Assembly (NCBI GenBank): GCA_018055865.1
Contig: JAGPGR010000095.1
Location: forward strand, 1-7,044
Source of the DNA: Paludibacteraceae bacterium
GTDB taxonomy: Bacteria > Bacteroidota > Bacteroidia > Bacteroidales > Paludibacteraceae
Direction of reading: 5' to 3'
DNA: 7,044 bases
The notes beneath the pieces were generated by a model, which was not told the DNA's origin, did not search any database, and worked only from the letters and a program-made list of their open reading frames with translations. The position numbers were made by a program, and so were the translations under genes. Shown here in pieces: positions 1 through 6,389 of the stretch; position 1 is the stretch's first letter; each line of letters starts with the position of its first letter.

Positions 1-368
1 AGTTCACTTGCCATTTTTTCAAGACTTACGGCATAAGAAAACGTAAAGTCAGATACAGCCATGGAATGAATAAAATGCGTAATTGTCACATTATCCATCA
101 GATTTTCTACTGCATAGTAAGCACTTGCTGCATCCGTAACCGGAATAAAAGTGACGAAAGGTTTCTGGTTTTCACTCAAATCTTTTTTTGCAGCACTTTC
201 AGTAAGGAGGTAGTAAACATGAAAATCGGAATTTTTTTGTTGACATAAACTTTCCAGCACCGCCTCCAGGCAATACCATCCCAGCGAGCCGGTACTCACA
301 TTGGTTATTTTTCTTACACCATCCATATTTTCGGAAGTTCCTCCGGCTGTGATTGCTATGTTGAGCAT
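1..368 (-). CDS. coaB: Phosphopantothenate--cysteine ligase, free-standing CoaB (3' end cut by window edge)
   Basis: This enzyme ligates cysteine to 4'-phosphopantothenate, the second step from pantothenate to coenzyme A, using a nucleotide triphosphate. I translated 122 codons from the ATG at 368 down to the window edge with no stop. The protein opens directly with the CoaB nucleotide-binding motif (residues 6-30: ITAGGT at 6-11, D16, VR 18-19, ITN 21-23, STG 25-27). N23 matches the conserved Asn that is essential in E. coli CoaBC. A second motif, IHSMAVSDF at 100-108, resembles the monofunctional CoaB of streptococci and enterococci rather than the AAAVAD motif of CoaBC fusions. The panD stop lies 2 bp upstream of the ATG, so no CoaC domain can precede it in this polypeptide. 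Known free-standing CoaB proteins are roughly 230 residues, so about half is visible. It is probably translationally coupled to panD. A CoaC partner may follow outside the window; that is inference. Confidence 0.9.
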   Translation of the reverse strand, partial: MLNIAITAGGTSENMDGVRKITNVSTGSLGWYCLEAVLESLCQQKNSDFHVYYLLTESAAKKDLSENQKPFVTFIPVTDAASAYYAVENLMDNVTITHFIHSMAVSDFTFSYAVSLEKMASE

Positions 369-370
369 GG

Positions 371-727
371 CTAAAGTCTTTCGAGTATTGTATTGTCGTC
401 GTTCAGCAAGAGTACTCTTGGCTCAAATCCGTTGGCTTCTTCGGGAGTCAGCTGCACATAAGCCATTACAATGATCTTATCGCCCGGTTGCACCAATCGG
501 GCTGCAGCGCCGTTCAGACAAATGATTCCACTGTTACGCGGGCCTTCTATCACGTAGGTTTCGAACCGGGCTCCGTTGTTGATGTTCACTATCTGCACTT
601 TTTCATGAGGCAATAAGCCGGATTCATCCATTAAATGCCTGTCGATAGTGATACTGCCGGTATAATTTAAGTTGGCTTCGGTAACTGTAGCCAGATGCAA
701 CTTGGCTTTTAGCATTGTAAGTAACAT
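371..727 (-). CDS. panD: Aspartate 1-decarboxylase (pyruvoyl enzyme)
   Basis: PanD removes the alpha-carboxyl group of L-aspartate to give beta-alanine, one of the two halves of pantothenate; it acts in the cytoplasm as a tetramer. The 118-residue length is normal for the family. The self-cleavage site is G24-S25 within NYTGSIT, where S25 becomes the pyruvoyl group. Other active-site residues sit at their E. coli numbers: K9, R54, T57, Y58 and N72 (in LNGAAAR). That numbering agreement also supports the chosen start, since a start at M5 would shift everything by four. A 40-bp AT-rich gap separates it from panC upstream, the largest spacing in this operon. coaB begins 2 bp after its stop. No Shine-Dalgarno is visible; the leader is A-rich (TTAAAAAAT before ATG). 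Confidence 0.97.
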   Translation of the reverse strand: MLLTMLKAKLHLATVTEANLNYTGSITIDRHLMDESGLLPHEKVQIVNINNGARFETYVIEGPRNSGIICLNGAAARLVQPGDKIIVMAYVQLTPEEANGFEPRVLLLNDDNTILERL

Positions 728-734
728 ATTTTTT

Positions 735-750
735 AATTTACAATTTACAA
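735..750. repeat. Short tandem repeat in the panC-panD gap
   Basis: The unit AATTTAC occurs twice in tandem (735-741 and 742-748), followed by AA. It lies in the 40-bp AT-rich spacer just upstream of panD. No promoter consensus (TAnnTTTG) is found here, and no terminator-like stem is visible. It may be chance in AT-rich sequence. Confidence 0.4.
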
Positions 751-767
751 ATGAATTATTTAACTAT

Positions 768-1613
768 TCAACCAATTAATAAATTATTATCAATCAATCT
801 TGTTTTTCCGAATTTTACAGCTACTGCTGCAAGGGCATTATTATCAATTATTTCGATAGTTTCCAGGGAAGGATAATCGTAAATGCTCACATAATCAATT
901 GCAGCTAAGGGCATTTCGTTTATTTTGTTTGTAATTATCTCAATCAGGCTATCCACATTTCTTTCACCTTTTGAAAATGCTTCTTTCCCTTTTTCCAGCG
1001 CTTTGCTCAGCACTACGGCTTGCTCTCTTTCCTCGGCCGAAAGATAGGTATTTCTGGAGCTCATGGCCAATCCGTCTGCTTCGCGCACAATGGAGCAAAT
1101 GATGAGTTCGATGTCCATGTGCAGATCTTTCACCATTTTCATGAGTACAGTTGCTTGTTGTGCATCCTTTTGCCCAAAGTAGGCTCTGTCGGGCTTTACG
1201 ATATTGAAAAGCATATTCACTACCGTGGTTACTCCCCTGAAATGAGAAGGTCTGGATGCTCCGCAAAGTACGCGTGTAATGTTTCCGGCTACCTCCACAA
1301 AAGTGGAGCTCCCGTTAGGGTACATTTCACTCACGGTTGGATAGAAAATTACATCTGCACCTGCTCCCATGGCCATTTCGGTGTCTCTTAATATGTTTCT
1401 GGGATAGGATTCGAAGTCCTCGTTGGGCCCAAACTGTGTGGGATTTACAAAAACGCTTACCACCACTATATCATTCCCGGTTTTTGCTCTCCGGATTAAT
1501 GAAAGATGTCCTTCGTGAAGAAATCCCATCGTAGGAACTAACCCAACCGATTTTTGGGCTTTGCGCCAGTTGGCGAGGTGTTTCCTTAATTCGGGAATAG
1601 TTTCAAGTATCAT
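768..1613 (-). CDS. panC: Pantothenate synthetase (pantoate--beta-alanine ligase)
   Basis: PanC activates pantoate with ATP to a pantoyl-adenylate and then condenses it with beta-alanine, giving pantothenate, AMP and pyrophosphate. The protein is 281 residues, the usual length. Visible motifs in order are PTMGFLHEGH at 27-36 (the HxGH ATP-binding signature, H33 and H36), FVNPTQFGPNEDF at 55-67 (pantoate pocket, Q60), YFGQKDAQQ at 145-153 (GQKD, with Q153 contacting pantoate in the family) and the KMSKS-like MSSRN at 184-188. Nothing in the active site looks damaged. The start codon lies 3 bp after the panB stop (TAG AAA ATG), which points to co-transcription and coupled translation. It supplies the joining step for the products of the PanB/PanG branch and PanD. 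Confidence 0.98.
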   Translation of the reverse strand: MILETIPELRKHLANWRKAQKSVGLVPTMGFLHEGHLSLIRRAKTGNDIVVVSVFVNPTQFGPNEDFESYPRNILRDTEMAMGAGADVIFYPTVSEMYPNGSSTFVEVAGNITRVLCGASRPSHFRGVTTVVNMLFNIVKPDRAYFGQKDAQQATVLMKMVKDLHMDIELIICSIVREADGLAMSSRNTYLSAEEREQAVVLSKALEKGKEAFSKGERNVDSLIEIITNKINEMPLAAIDYVSIYDYPSLETIEIIDNNALAAVAVKFGKTRLIDNNLLIG

Positions 1614-1616
1614 TTT

Positions 1617-2447
1617 CTAAAAAAGTTTTTCTGAAATTTCAGGGTCAGAATCGTATGTGTGTTCCGGTGCAGGGAAATTACCCTGTTGAACGCCGGAGAT
1701 GTATGACTGAACTGCGCTTACTATTTCCACGTTTAGTTTAGCAAATTGTTTAACAAATTTAGGTACAAAATCGTTGTACATTCCGAGCATATCGTTCACT
1801 ACCAGCACTTGTCCGTCGCAATACCTGCCGGCTCCGATACCGATAACCGGGATTTTGATTGATTCGGTAATTTGTTTTGCCAGCTCTTCGGGCACGCCTT
1901 CAAGGGTAATGGCAAATACTCCGGATTTTTCCAGTGTTTTGGCATCCTCTATGATTTGGCGGGCACTTTCGGGATTTTTACCCTGCACTTTGAAACCTCC
2001 GAATGTATTTACAGATTGAGGTGTGAGACCTATGTGTCCCATCACCGGAATTTGCGATTGTACAATGGCCCGGATTGTGTCGGCAAAATAAACTCCGCCT
2101 TCAATTTTTACAGCTTCGGCACCACCTTCTTTTATAATTCTTCCGGCATTTCTGATGGCATCTTCTTTGGAAATGTGATAGGAAAGAAAAGGCATATCAG
2201 CAATCACAAGAGCCCGGCTTACGCCTCTCATTACTGCCCGGGTATGATAAATAATGTCATCGATGGTCACCGTAAGCGTGGAGTCATGTCCCTGAAAGAC
2301 CATTCCGAGCGAGTCGCCTACCAGAATGGAGTCAATTCCGGCAGAATCTAATATTTTGGCCATGGAATAATCATACGCTGTAAGCATGGTGATTTTCCGA
2401 TTTTCATCTTTGGCTATCTGAAAGGATTTTACACTAAATTTTTTCAT
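1617..2447 (-). CDS. panB: 3-methyl-2-oxobutanoate hydroxymethyltransferase
   Basis: PanB transfers a hydroxymethyl group from 5,10-methylene-tetrahydrofolate to 2-ketoisovalerate, forming ketopantoate, the committed step of the pantoate branch. The 276 residues fit the family's TIM-barrel enzyme. Metal-binding residues are D45 (VGDSLGM 43-49), D84 (IADMPF 82-87) and E116 (KIEGG 114-118). E183 in TLEGVP (181-186) corresponds to the catalytic base. GHIGLTPQS at 137-145 and GIGAG at 203-207 are further family signatures. The start is 6 bp after the panG stop, and the next gene, panC, starts 3 bp after this one ends. This places it second in the operon, next to the gene that would use its product. 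Confidence 0.98.
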   Translation of the reverse strand: MKKFSVKSFQIAKDENRKITMLTAYDYSMAKILDSAGIDSILVGDSLGMVFQGHDSTLTVTIDDIIYHTRAVMRGVSRALVIADMPFLSYHISKEDAIRNAGRIIKEGGAEAVKIEGGVYFADTIRAIVQSQIPVMGHIGLTPQSVNTFGGFKVQGKNPESARQIIEDAKTLEKSGVFAITLEGVPEELAKQITESIKIPVIGIGAGRYCDGQVLVVNDMLGMYNDFVPKFVKQFAKLNVEIVSAVQSYISGVQQGNFPAPEHTYDSDPEISEKLF

Positions 2448-2453
2448 TTTCTC

Positions 2454-3287
2454 TTAATTTATTATTTCTTTCAACCGGAAGTCATTCAGCATTATCATTG
2501 TTTTAATTCCCAATGCCTTGTAAATTTCTACAGCCTCAGGCATTTCGTTTTGTAATTGTTGGAGATGAAGACTTACGGTGTTTTTGTCGCCCCGTTTTAT
2601 CGGACCGGTAAGAGCATCTTTACTTTCGAGATTTATGCAGTTTTCAATCACACTTTCAAGCAAAGGGAGGGTTGCTTTTTTAATGGTTTCTTTTTCAATT
2701 CCGATTTTTTCGAATAAGGAGTATGAACTGTCCAGCAGTGTTACCAGGTAATTGGACATCATGCAGCAGGCTGCGTGATACAGGCCTTTTTGCTTCCCGT
2801 CGATTGTCAAAACAGGATTTCCAGTCATGCTGAAAAAGTCGTTTATTTCAATCCTTTCGTTTTCATCGTACTCAAGTGTGAACCAGGTTTCAGCCAGTTT
2901 TTCCACAGACGAAACATCGCCACTGAAAGCCAGCAAAGGATGTGCACAGCATACCGAATGTCCTGTTGCTTTGATGGATTGCAGAATGTCGGTGGAGTTA
3001 ACGCCGCTGGTGTGTAAAAAAAGCTTTTTCCCTGTTATTTGAGTAGAAAAACCGGCAATTTGCCTTGCAACATTCTCAATGGAGTCGTCGGAAGTAGTAA
3101 TCCAAATCATGTGACTTTGGTTTATCAGTTCCACGAGATCGGTATAGGCGCGGGTACCTGTGATTTCGGCTGCGCGGACGGCGTGTTGGTGGTTACGGCT
3201 GTAGTATCCTTGTATCTCCAGACCTTTGGATTTGAAATATGCACCCAATGCTGTTGCTACTTTTCCGGCGCCTACAAAAGCAATCAT
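2454..3287 (-). CDS. panG: Rossmann-like/DUF2520 oxidoreductase, probable PanG-type ketopantoate reductase
   Basis: The proposed role is NAD(P)H-dependent reduction of ketopantoate to D-pantoate. Seen: an N-terminal Rossmann fold with GAGKVA at 6-11 (GxGxxA nucleotide loop), HTSG at 92-95, CCAHPLLAFS at 113-122, and a C-terminal DUF2520 helical domain. That domain carries KGLYHAA (167-173), SNYL (178-181) and TGPIKRGD (227-234), all typical of the family. The 277-residue length is normal. Known: PanG, described in Francisella and also found in Enterococcus, is a ketopantoate reductase unrelated in close sequence to PanE, and as I recall it belongs to this DUF2520 group. Inferred: the operon has panB, panC and panD but no panE, so this first gene fills the missing step. 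An in-frame TAA seven codons upstream leaves M1 as the only start. A clear promoter lies just upstream. If not PanG, it remains a DUF2520 dehydrogenase of unknown substrate. Confidence 0.82.
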   Translation of the reverse strand: MIAFVGAGKVATALGAYFKSKGLEIQGYYSRNHQHAVRAAEITGTRAYTDLVELINQSHMIWITTSDDSIENVARQIAGFSTQITGKKLFLHTSGVNSTDILQSIKATGHSVCCAHPLLAFSGDVSSVEKLAETWFTLEYDENERIEINDFFSMTGNPVLTIDGKQKGLYHAACCMMSNYLVTLLDSSYSLFEKIGIEKETIKKATLPLLESVIENCINLESKDALTGPIKRGDKNTVSLHLQQLQNEMPEAVEIYKALGIKTMIMLNDFRLKEIIN

Positions 3288-3330
3288 TCCTTTGAAAAAT
3301 TAGGAGTGGAAGAAATTTTTTTTCAAAGTG

Positions 3331-3362
3331 CAAAGGTACGAATAAATGTACGAAAGGACAAT
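3331..3362 (-). promoter_or_regulatory. Promoter of the panG-panB-panC-panD-coaB operon (Bacteroidota type)
   Basis: Read on the minus strand, ATTG (3362-3359) is followed by a 20-bp spacer and TACCTTTG (3338-3331). This matches the Bacteroidota housekeeping sigma consensus of TTG/TTTG at -33 and TAnnTTTG at -7. Transcription should begin near 3325, giving a leader of about 38 nt before the panG ATG at 3287. No other comparable promoter was found inside the operon, and all its internal gaps are 40 bp or less. Confidence 0.8.
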
Positions 3363-3365
3363 TAA

Positions 3366-3388
3366 TTTACTGCACTTCGCACTGTAAA
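3366..3388 (-). terminator. Possible weak hairpin terminator after dnaX
   Basis: The minus-strand RNA can form a 10-position stem (TTTACAGTGC / GTGCAGTAAA) around a GAA loop, with one A-A mismatch and two G-U wobbles. The wobbles become mismatches on the plus strand, so the fold favours the dnaX transcript. It begins 20 bp after the dnaX stop and ends 3 bp before the -33 element of the pan operon promoter. The following stretch (TTAATTGTCCTTT) is only modestly U-rich, so termination may be partial or absent. Confidence 0.35.
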
Positions 3389-3408
3389 GAAGAAAGAAAG
3401 GGATATTC

Positions 3409-5202
3409 TCAATCGATTTCCATGTCAAGATTTTTACGCAGTCTTTCCAGATTCGGGTAATCCTTTGCCATTCTTTTGTATATTTCCTGAGGCGATTGAT
3501 GTTTCTTGAAATCGTTTTCTGGAGCTAATTCTATGTGCAGTTTGATGGAGTCGTTGTTCAGCTCTTTGCGTAGAAAAGTCATTAGGTTCATTTGCATCAG
3601 CTCTTTTTCCTGAAACTTGTTATCTACCAGTACTTTAATAGTGTTCTCGTCCGTTAGTTCGGGATAATGTTTTTCCAGAAAAGCTTTTGTACCCGGATCT
3701 TCGTCGTGCAGGGCGATGTATGCTTTCCATTTAGCCTCCAGATCATCGTTTGTAAATGATTTTGACTTTTTTTCATCAACAGCAGGTTCCGCGAGCAGAC
3801 TTGAGGTATCCTGACTTTCGCTTCGCAACGAGGATATGGAGATGCTTACCGGACGCTGGAATCTAACATCCGTGCTTACAGGTGCAGTGGGTTTGGTCTC
3901 GTGCGCTTCCTGTTTTTCTTTGTTTTCTGTTGTTCGGATTTCAGGTTCGGTTTTTTTCGGTTGCGCTTCCGGTTTCACTTCTGAAGCTGAAGTTGAAACT
4001 GTTGGAGCACTTGCAGCCGGAGTCTTTCCGGATAGTTGATTCGTTTCTGATGCCTGTACAGTTTTCTGCAGAGGATTTTTATCTGTTTCAGTCAGTATTT
4101 TTTTTTTATTGTCGGCAAGCTGACAAATCCGAATCAATGCAAGTTCTACGAGCAGTCGTTTGTTTTTGCTTATCCGGTAATTCAAATCACAGTCGTTACT
4201 TATTTTCAATGCCGAAAAGATAAATTCGGCCGGACAGTCTGCCGCCTGGAGTTTGTAGCGCTGGGCTATTTCTGCACCCACCTCCAGAAGCTGAATGGTT
4301 ATTGGATCTTTGCAAACAAGCACATCGCGGAGGTGCGAGCTGAATCCGGTTATAAAATGCTGAGCGTCAAAGCCTTTGTTGAGCACTTCGTCGAAAATAA
4401 GCAGCGAATCGCTTACCTTCCCTTCGAGCACGGAGTGGGTAAGTCTGAAATAGTACTCGTAATCGAGCACATTGAGGTTTTCGATTACATTTTGATACGT
4501 AATATGATTGCCCGAAAAACTGACAAGCTGATCGAAAATAGAGAGTGCATCGCGCATCCCGCCGTCACTTTTCTGAGCGATAATGTTCAGAGCGCTGTCT
4601 TCAATCATCACATGTTCCTCGCCGGCCACGTATTTCAGATGGTTGACTGTGTCGGTAATGGAAATGCGGTTGAAGTCGTAAATCTGGCAACGGGAGAGGA
4701 TTGTTGGAATGATTTTATGTTTTTCGGTCGTAGCCAGGATGAAAATGGCGTGAGCCGGCGGTTCTTCCAGAGTTTTGAGAAAAGCATTGAAAGCACCCTG
4801 CGACAGCATGTGAACCTCGTCGATGATGTAAACGCTGTATCGGCCTATCTGCGGTGGCACCCGCACCTGATCGGTCAGCGAACGGATGTCGTCCACGCCA
4901 TTGTTGGACGCAGCATCCAGTTCGTGTATGTTGTACGACCGCTGTTCGTTGAACGATTTGCAGGATTCGCACTGGTTGCAGGCTTCGTTATCTTCCGTCA
5001 GGTGTTCGCAGTTGATTGTTTTGGCAAAAATTCGGGCGCAGGTGGTTTTTCCCACTCCGCGCGGACCACAAAACAGATAGGCATGAGCCAGTTTGTTGCT
5101 TTTGATTGCGTTTTTCAGCGTGGTTGTCAGTGAATCCTGACCCACGACCGAACGAAAGGTGGCTGGGCGATATTTTAAAGCCGATACAACGAAGGATTCC
5201 AT
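3409..5202 (-). CDS. dnaX: DNA polymerase III clamp-loader subunit tau (and probable gamma)
   Basis: DnaX is the ATPase of the clamp loader that opens the beta clamp onto primed DNA; full-length tau also tethers polymerase and helicase. The 597 residues contain an AAA+ core with Walker A GPRGVGKTT (46-54), a zinc module with C65, C75, C78 and C81, Walker B IIDE (126-129), sensor 1 LATT (156-159), the arginine-finger motif SRC (170-172) and sensor 2 GGMRDAL (214-220). The collar domain (III) runs to about residue 363. A low-complexity linker rich in T, S, P, E and K follows (about 370-460), then a tau-specific C-terminal domain (about 485-597). An A10 run sits at codons 366-369, at the collar/linker border, and may yield a gamma form of about 370 residues. 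The gene has its own promoter, and its 163-bp upstream gap suggests it is independent of the DUF4249 gene. Confidence 0.98.
   Translation of the reverse strand: MESFVVSALKYRPATFRSVVGQDSLTTTLKNAIKSNKLAHAYLFCGPRGVGKTTCARIFAKTINCEHLTEDNEACNQCESCKSFNEQRSYNIHELDAASNNGVDDIRSLTDQVRVPPQIGRYSVYIIDEVHMLSQGAFNAFLKTLEEPPAHAIFILATTEKHKIIPTILSRCQIYDFNRISITDTVNHLKYVAGEEHVMIEDSALNIIAQKSDGGMRDALSIFDQLVSFSGNHITYQNVIENLNVLDYEYYFRLTHSVLEGKVSDSLLIFDEVLNKGFDAQHFITGFSSHLRDVLVCKDPITIQLLEVGAEIAQRYKLQAADCPAEFIFSALKISNDCDLNYRISKNKRLLVELALIRICQLADNKKKILTETDKNPLQKTVQASETNQLSGKTPAASAPTVSTSASEVKPEAQPKKTEPEIRTTENKEKQEAHETKPTAPVSTDVRFQRPVSISISSLRSESQDTSSLLAEPAVDEKKSKSFTNDDLEAKWKAYIALHDEDPGTKAFLEKHYPELTDENTIKVLVDNKFQEKELMQMNLMTFLRKELNNDSIKLHIELAPENDFKKHQSPQEIYKRMAKDYPNLERLRKNLDMEID
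4088..4107 (-). other. Candidate programmed slippage site in dnaX (A10 run plus two out-of-frame stops)
   Basis: The coding strand has ten consecutive A's (4107-4098), read in frame as AAA AAA AAA A (K366-K368 and the first base of I369). TACTGACTGA follows immediately. Loss of one A brings TGA at 4094-4092 into frame, ending after K368-Y369 (369 residues). Gain of one A, or a -1 ribosomal shift, brings TGA at 4090-4088 into frame, ending after K368-N-T-D (371 residues). Either product would be an ATPase-plus-collar gamma-like protein. The normal frame is intact for 597 codons, so this is not simply a sequencing error. Precedents in the family are the ribosomal -1 shift at A AAA AAG in E. coli dnaX and transcriptional slippage at an A9 run in Thermus thermophilus dnaX. 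Confidence 0.7.
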
Positions 5203-5238
5203 CTAAAGGTGTTTTTTAAAATAATTAAATACGAAATA

Positions 5239-5269
5239 CAAATATACACCTTTTTCATGAAAAATCAAA
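5239..5269 (-). promoter_or_regulatory. Promoter of dnaX (Bacteroidota type)
   Basis: On the minus strand TTTG (5269-5266) is followed by exactly 19 bp and then TATATTTG (5246-5239), a full match to the Bacteroidota -33/-7 consensus. The predicted start lies about 5-7 bp further, leaving an AT-rich leader of roughly 30 nt to the ATG at 5202 with no purine-rich Shine-Dalgarno. The spacer contains a 14-bp palindrome. Confidence 0.82.
5251..5264. repeat. Perfect 14-bp palindrome inside the dnaX promoter spacer
   Basis: TTTTTCATGAAAAA reads identically on both strands and occupies most of the 19-bp spacer between the -33 and -7 elements of the dnaX promoter. A protein binding here would block RNA polymerase. 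The flanking bases do not extend the symmetry, and the AT-rich context makes chance occurrence plausible, so an operator role is only a possibility. Confidence 0.4.
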
Positions 5270-5365
5270 CTGCCAGCAGAAAGTGCAAAGCCGGACTTCA
5301 GCTAATTTCCTGCCTGTTTCTTTCTGATAAAAAAACCTTAAAATCCACTCTAATTGGCAGAAGAC

Positions 5366-6385
5366 TCAGTTTCTCACATCCACCACAGCTGCCGCCGATG
5401 ACGTGTAGCTACCGAGCACACCAATTCCGTTGATGATATTGGAATGAATTTGAATCGGTTCTACAAACGGATTACCGGATAGATTTTTGGCAGCGCCCGA
5501 TGAACGGGCATATAGGTAATAATCGGGTGAAATTTGTTGCAAATAAATGTTGAAAGTGCTTCTCACTTCTTTCCGGTATTGAGAATCGTAGCCGTTATAG
5601 TCTTTTTGATCAACGACAATGTAACTTGAAAATTTCAATTCGTACTCTTTTCCATTGAATAAATCATCCGAAAAAGTGTCGTAATTGTAATTGTTTCTGG
5701 AAAATTCAAACAGACTCCCGATGTCGTTAGTTTGCTGATTTCCGAATACAATATCTTCAAAATTAGACAGATACGTATCCATAAAAGAGTATTCATAATA
5801 AGTCCGTTTTCGTACCATCAAGCGGTAGTAGTTTTTTTTGTTGCCTTCATCCTTAAACTTTATCCGAAAACTGACTTTTTTATACGTGTATTCCGAAAGC
5901 GTATCCTGCTCGCTGATTCCTCCATACCCCCCTATATAGCCAATGTAGTATTGCTTTTCGGTCACCGACGATGTGTCTACTTTCAGGATCAAAGGCTTGG
6001 CGGGGAGTACCGAAGTACCCGAAACGGAAGCGAAGCCGGGAGCAGAAACCTCAATTTTTATTTCTTCCCCCGGACTTGGCTTGTAGCCGGATTCGTAAAT
6101 TCCTGACCCGATGTGAGTCAGTTTTCCTTTGAGCATGCCGTTCACGTACAAGCTGAAATCGGCATTCGTAACTTTTTCATACCCAAAACCTTCATAGCTG
6201 CCAAAATCTTCCTCCAAAAAGAACCTGGATTTGGTCAATTCGGCTTTGATTGCAGAGTCAGGGGTGATAAAACTGCTCACAACCAGCATCGGATTGGTGA
6301 TTTCGCCGTTGAATTCAATGGTTTTATCGCATCCGGCAGCGAGGAGTCCAACAATCAGATAGGAGAGTATATAGTTGGTTTTCAT
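5366..6385 (-). CDS. DUF4249 family surface/outer-membrane lipoprotein
   Basis: This is a 339-residue exported lipoprotein of unknown function. A signal peptide with a short basic start (MKTN), a hydrophobic stretch at 5-18 and a lipobox LLAAGC puts the lipidated cysteine at C19. After it comes a beta-rich N-terminal domain (about 25-120) with the DUF4249 hallmarks VVSSFITPD, ADFSLYVNG, SGIYES and a KIEVSAPGFASVSG strand near 106-119. A Gly/Tyr-rich segment lies near 148-156, followed by a C-terminal part full of aromatic residues. DUF4249 genes in Bacteroidota commonly follow a TonB-dependent receptor gene, as here with a 4-bp gap. By analogy with SusD it may help capture a ligand for the receptor, but this is inference and no substrate can be read from the sequence. 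No terminator was found after its stop. Confidence 0.9.
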   Translation of the reverse strand: MKTNYILSYLIVGLLAAGCDKTIEFNGEITNPMLVVSSFITPDSAIKAELTKSRFFLEEDFGSYEGFGYEKVTNADFSLYVNGMLKGKLTHIGSGIYESGYKPSPGEEIKIEVSAPGFASVSGTSVLPAKPLILKVDTSSVTEKQYYIGYIGGYGGISEQDTLSEYTYKKVSFRIKFKDEGNKKNYYRLMVRKRTYYEYSFMDTYLSNFEDIVFGNQQTNDIGSLFEFSRNNYNYDTFSDDLFNGKEYELKFSSYIVVDQKDYNGYDSQYRKEVRSTFNIYLQQISPDYYLYARSSGAAKNLSGNPFVEPIQIHSNIINGIGVLGSYTSSAAAVVDVRN

Positions 6386-6389
6386 TTTC

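Noticed and set aside
66..248. Plus-strand open frame of 60 codons near the left edge
   Set aside because: It is antisense to the coaB frame, which carries clear CoaB motifs on the minus strand.
1872..2351. Plus-strand open frame of 159 codons opposite panB
   Set aside because: Antisense shadow of panB; the translation has no family features and panB is certain.
3288..3293. AAAGGA directly before the panG ATG as a Shine-Dalgarno
   Set aside because: The purine run touches the start codon with no spacing, so it cannot pair with 16S rRNA in a productive position; Bacteroidota usually do not rely on this motif.
3316..3323. A8 run in the panG leader near the predicted transcription start, possible reiterative transcription control
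   Set aside because: The start site is only predicted and A/T runs of 7-8 are frequent in this window; nothing else supports it.
4098..4107. A10 run as a sequencing or assembly error in dnaX
   Set aside because: The zero frame is continuous across it and both sides encode recognisable DnaX sequence, so the length as given is consistent with a full-length gene.
4333..5133. Plus-strand open frame of 266 codons opposite dnaX
   Set aside because: It lies wholly antisense to the conserved AAA+ core of dnaX, has no recognisable domain and no promoter of the TAnnTTTG type in front. Long antisense frames are expected opposite strongly constrained coding sequence.
5270..5279. CTGCCAGCAG as a hairpin terminator after the DUF4249 gene
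   Set aside because: Only four base pairs with a two-base loop, 90 bp from the stop and overlapping the dnaX promoter region; no U-tract follows.
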